A program made the position numbers and the translations under genes. From Alphaproteobacteria bacterium UBA6189 (GTDB lineage: Bacteria; Pseudomonadota; Alphaproteobacteria; Rickettsiales; UBA3002): a stretch of DNA of 5,930 nucleotides. The stretch's first letter is position 1. Every line of letters begins with the position of its first letter. Under the pieces are notes generated by a model. It was not told where the DNA came from, ran no database searches, and was given only the letters and a program-made list of their open reading frames with translations. Positions 4,229 through 5,930 of this stretch are shown here, piece by piece. The stretch lies in the NCBI GenBank assembly GCA_002422745.1, contig DITH01000168.1, positions 176-6,105 of the forward strand. Direction: 5' to 3'.

Positions 4229-5569
4229 ATGACCACGCAATCGATCGCAGAAACAGCGTTGCCCACTATTTATGCACTCGCCTCCGGCCACGGCAAGGCT
4301 GGCGTCGCCGTGTTTCGTATTTCCGGGCCGAATGCCGCCTCGGTGTTGCCTGCCTTGGGCCATACCGCGCCGCTGAGCCCGCGCATGGCCAGCCTGGTGA
4401 CCCTGCGTCAGCCCACGGGCGCGATGCTCGACCAGGCGCTCGCCCTGTTCTTTCCCGGGCCACATAGTTTCACCGGCGAGGATGTGCTCGAACTCCATAC
4501 CCATGGCAGCCGTGCCGTGATCGACCTGCTACTGGCCACGCTCGCCGCCCTGCCCGGCCTGCGACTGGCCGAGCCCGGCGAATTCGCCCGCCGTGCCTAC
4601 AGCAACGCGAAATTCGACCTGCTGGCCGCCGAAGGGCTGGGCGATCTGATCGATGCCGAAACCCCCGCCCAGCACACCCAGGCATTGCGCCAGCTAAGCG
4701 GCGATTCCAGCCGCACCCTCGAAGCCCTTCGCGAGTCCATCCTCAACCCCCTGGCCTTGCTCGAAGCCTATATTGACTTTCCCGACGAAGATATTCCCGA
4801 GGCCACCTTGCAGGAAGTAAAACAGCAGGTCGGCGCATTGCAGGCCGAGTTGGTACGCTATCTTGCCGACGGGTCGGTGGGCGAACTGATCCGCGATGGG
4901 CTCGAGATCGTCATCCTTGGGCCGCCCAATGCGGGCAAATCAAGTCTGCTCAATGCATTGGCGCGCCGCGAAGCCGCGATCGTCTCGGAAACCGCCGGCA
5001 CGACGCGCGACCTGATCGAAGTCCATCTGAATCTCGACGGCTACGCCGCTATTTTAGTCGATACGGCCGGGCTGCGCGAGGCCGACGGGGTGGAGGGCGA
5101 AGGCATCCGCCGGGCTCGCGAACGGGCCGCTCGGGCAAGCCTGAAACTGCTCGTGCTCGACATCAATTCGGCTGCGCAACAATACCGGGATTTTCAGGCG
5201 TTACACGATGAATCGACCCTGCTGGTATGGAACAAATCGGATGAAGGAACGCTCCCCCCATCGCTCCCCGCCGGGCTGGTGATTTCCACCCGAACCGGCG
5301 CCGGGATCGCGGCATTAACCGATGCGTTGCGTCAGGCCATCCACGCCCGGGTTGATGCGGCGCCCACGCCGCTGATTACCCGTGCCCGGCACCGCGAAGC
5401 GTTCGCCCGCGCACATGAGGCGTTACAACGGTTTTCGCCCGATACGCCACTTGAATTCATGTGTGAGGAGTTGCGCGTAGCCGCGCAGGCACTCGGCAAA
5501 ATCACTGGAAAAATCGCCCCGGATGATCTATTAGACGTCGTCTTCCGGCGTTTTTGTATCGGGAAATAA
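4229..5569 (+). CDS. mnmE: tRNA uridine-5-carboxymethylaminomethyl modification GTPase MnmE
   Basis: Full-length at 446 residues (E. coli MnmE has 454). The N-terminal folate-binding domain holds AGVAVFRISGP, FTGEDVLELHTHGS and PGEFARRAY. The central helical part has LLEAYIDFPDEDIP. The inserted G domain has every expected motif: P-loop GPPNAGKSS (231-239), switch TAGTTRD (255-261), DTAGLR (278-283), NKSD (335-338) and a G5-like STRTG. The C terminus is FCIGK, with the catalytic Cys. With MnmG it forms the complex that modifies C5 of the wobble uridine (U34) of certain tRNAs, using GTP hydrolysis, methylenetetrahydrofolate and glycine or ammonium. The next gene is mnmG, 54 bases on in the same direction, so the partners are probably co-transcribed. 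The wording of the helical domain resembles alphaproteobacterial, including rickettsial, MnmE as I remember it. No damage or frameshift is seen. Confidence 0.97.
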   Translation: MTTQSIAETALPTIYALASGHGKAGVAVFRISGPNAASVLPALGHTAPLSPRMASLVTLRQPTGAMLDQALALFFPGPHSFTGEDVLELHTHGSRAVIDLLLATLAALPGLRLAEPGEFARRAYSNAKFDLLAAEGLGDLIDAETPAQHTQALRQLSGDSSRTLEALRESILNPLALLEAYIDFPDEDIPEATLQEVKQQVGALQAELVRYLADGSVGELIRDGLEIVILGPPNAGKSSLLNALARREAAIVSETAGTTRDLIEVHLNLDGYAAILVDTAGLREADGVEGEGIRRARERAARASLKLLVLDINSAAQQYRDFQALHDESTLLVWNKSDEGTLPPSLPAGLVISTRTGAGIAALTDALRQAIHARVDAAPTPLITRARHREAFARAHEALQRFSPDTPLEFMCEELRVAAQALGKITGKIAPDDLLDVVFRRFCIGK

Positions 5570-5583
5570 GTACTTAGCATCCA

Positions 5584-5599
5584 TGTTTCACGTGAAACA
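5584..5599. promoter_or_regulatory. parS: parS centromere-like site (ParB binding)
   Basis: TGTTTCACGTGAAACA is a perfect 16-bp palindrome and exactly fits the bacterial chromosomal parS consensus bound by ParB/Spo0J. It lies in the 54-base gap between mnmE and mnmG. ParB loading here would start spreading and SMC recruitment for origin segregation. In many bacteria parS sites cluster near oriC and near the gidA-gidB-parA-parB block, which fits this place. parAB themselves lie outside the window. Confidence 0.92.
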
Positions 5600-5623
5600 A
5601 TCGCAGGCAAGGTAATACATAAG

Positions 5624-5930
5624 ATGTTGAAAGAACATAAATTTGACGTGATCGTGATCGGTGGCGGCCATGCCGGTACCGAAGCAGCAGCTGCGGCCGC
5701 GCGCCTCGGCGCGCGCACCTGCCTGCTTACTCATCGCCGCGCCACGGTCGGCGAAATGTCCTGCAACCCGGCTATTGGCGGTATTGCCAAAGGTACCCTT
5801 GTTCGCGAGATCGATGCGCTGGACGGCATCATGGGCCGCGCCATCGACCGCGCCGGCATCCATTACAAAATGCTCAACGCCTCCAAGGGCCCGGCCGTGC
5901 GTGGCCCGCGCGCCCAGGCCGACCGAAAAC
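5624..5930 (+). CDS. mnmG: tRNA uridine-5-carboxymethylaminomethyl modification enzyme MnmG, 5' part
   Basis: The first 102 codons of a protein normally about 620 residues long; it runs off the right edge with an open frame. [16 protein letters not shown] (7-22) is the FAD-binding dinucleotide fold with GGGHAG at 13-18. [15 protein letters not shown] (43-57) includes conserved Cys47. Then come [12 protein letters not shown] and the family signature [15 protein letters not shown] (87-101). MnmG is the FAD- and NADH-dependent partner of MnmE in wobble uridine modification. The start is ATG 5624; no in-frame ATG, GTG or TTG start lies between it and the mnmE region's in-frame stop at 5567. The Shine-Dalgarno is modest (AAGG at 5609-5612, 11 bases away). 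The leader region contains parS, so ParB binding could influence its transcription; that is inference. Older name gidA. Confidence 0.96.
   Translation, partial: MLKEHKFDVIVIGGGHAGTEAAAAAARLGARTCLLTHRRATVGEMSCNPAIGGIAKGTLVREIDALDGIMGRAIDRAGIHYKMLNASKGPAVRGPRAQADRK

Noticed and set aside
4259..4261. TTG as alternative mnmE start
   Set aside because: It would give a length nearer E. coli MnmE, but the GAGGA spaced five bases from ATG 4229 makes the upstream ATG the better start.
3878..4504. 208-codon minus-strand open frame across the divergent promoter region
   Set aside because: It overlaps the starts of both the quinone reductase and mnmE genes in other frames and has no recognisable domain.

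Overview
The window looks like a chromosomal segment of an alphaproteobacterium, probably near the replication origin. Two things point there. A mnmE gene is followed by mnmG, with a perfect 16-bp ParB-binding parS palindrome between them; this is the conserved block that in many bacteria leads on to rsmG-parA-parB. The MnmE sequence also has alphaproteobacterial wording (KAGVAVFRISGP, LLEAYIDFPDEDIP). The genus cannot be named from this alone.

Layout, left to right. Bases 1-305 (+) are the 3' end of an ABC-transporter ATPase of the YejF type. It runs convergently, stop codon into stop codon, against three tandem genes on the minus strand (302-2691) for type IV pilin-like or pseudopilin proteins. 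These share an almost identical N-terminal helix and have diverged globular domains. Upstream of the pilin cluster, also on the minus strand, is a small GIY-YIG nuclease gene (2726-3010) bracketed by inverted copies of a roughly 33-bp palindromic repeat. A third, related palindrome lies at 3081-3110. A quinone oxidoreductase gene (3121-4095, minus) follows. It diverges across a 133-bp gap from mnmE (4229-5569, +), which is followed by parS (5584-5599) and the first 102 codons of mnmG (5624 onward, +).

How the parts relate. MnmE and MnmG form the complex that makes the 5-(carboxymethyl)aminomethyl-type modification of wobble uridine in tRNA. The parS site belongs to chromosome segregation and happens to sit in their short spacer. 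The three pilin-like proteins would share an assembly system (prepilin peptidase, ATPase, platform protein) that is not in this window. The ABC ATPase and the quinone reductase show no functional tie to their neighbours.

The most unusual parts are two. The first is the GIY-YIG gene with palindromic ends, which looks like a minimal mobile unit of about 361 bp whose ends supply the neighbouring pilin gene's Shine-Dalgarno sequence and the nuclease's own stop codon. The second is the mosaic pilin cluster: one part of the N-terminal coding DNA is nearly identical in all three copies, and the similarity stops abruptly although the protein sequence stays the same, which suggests gene conversion.
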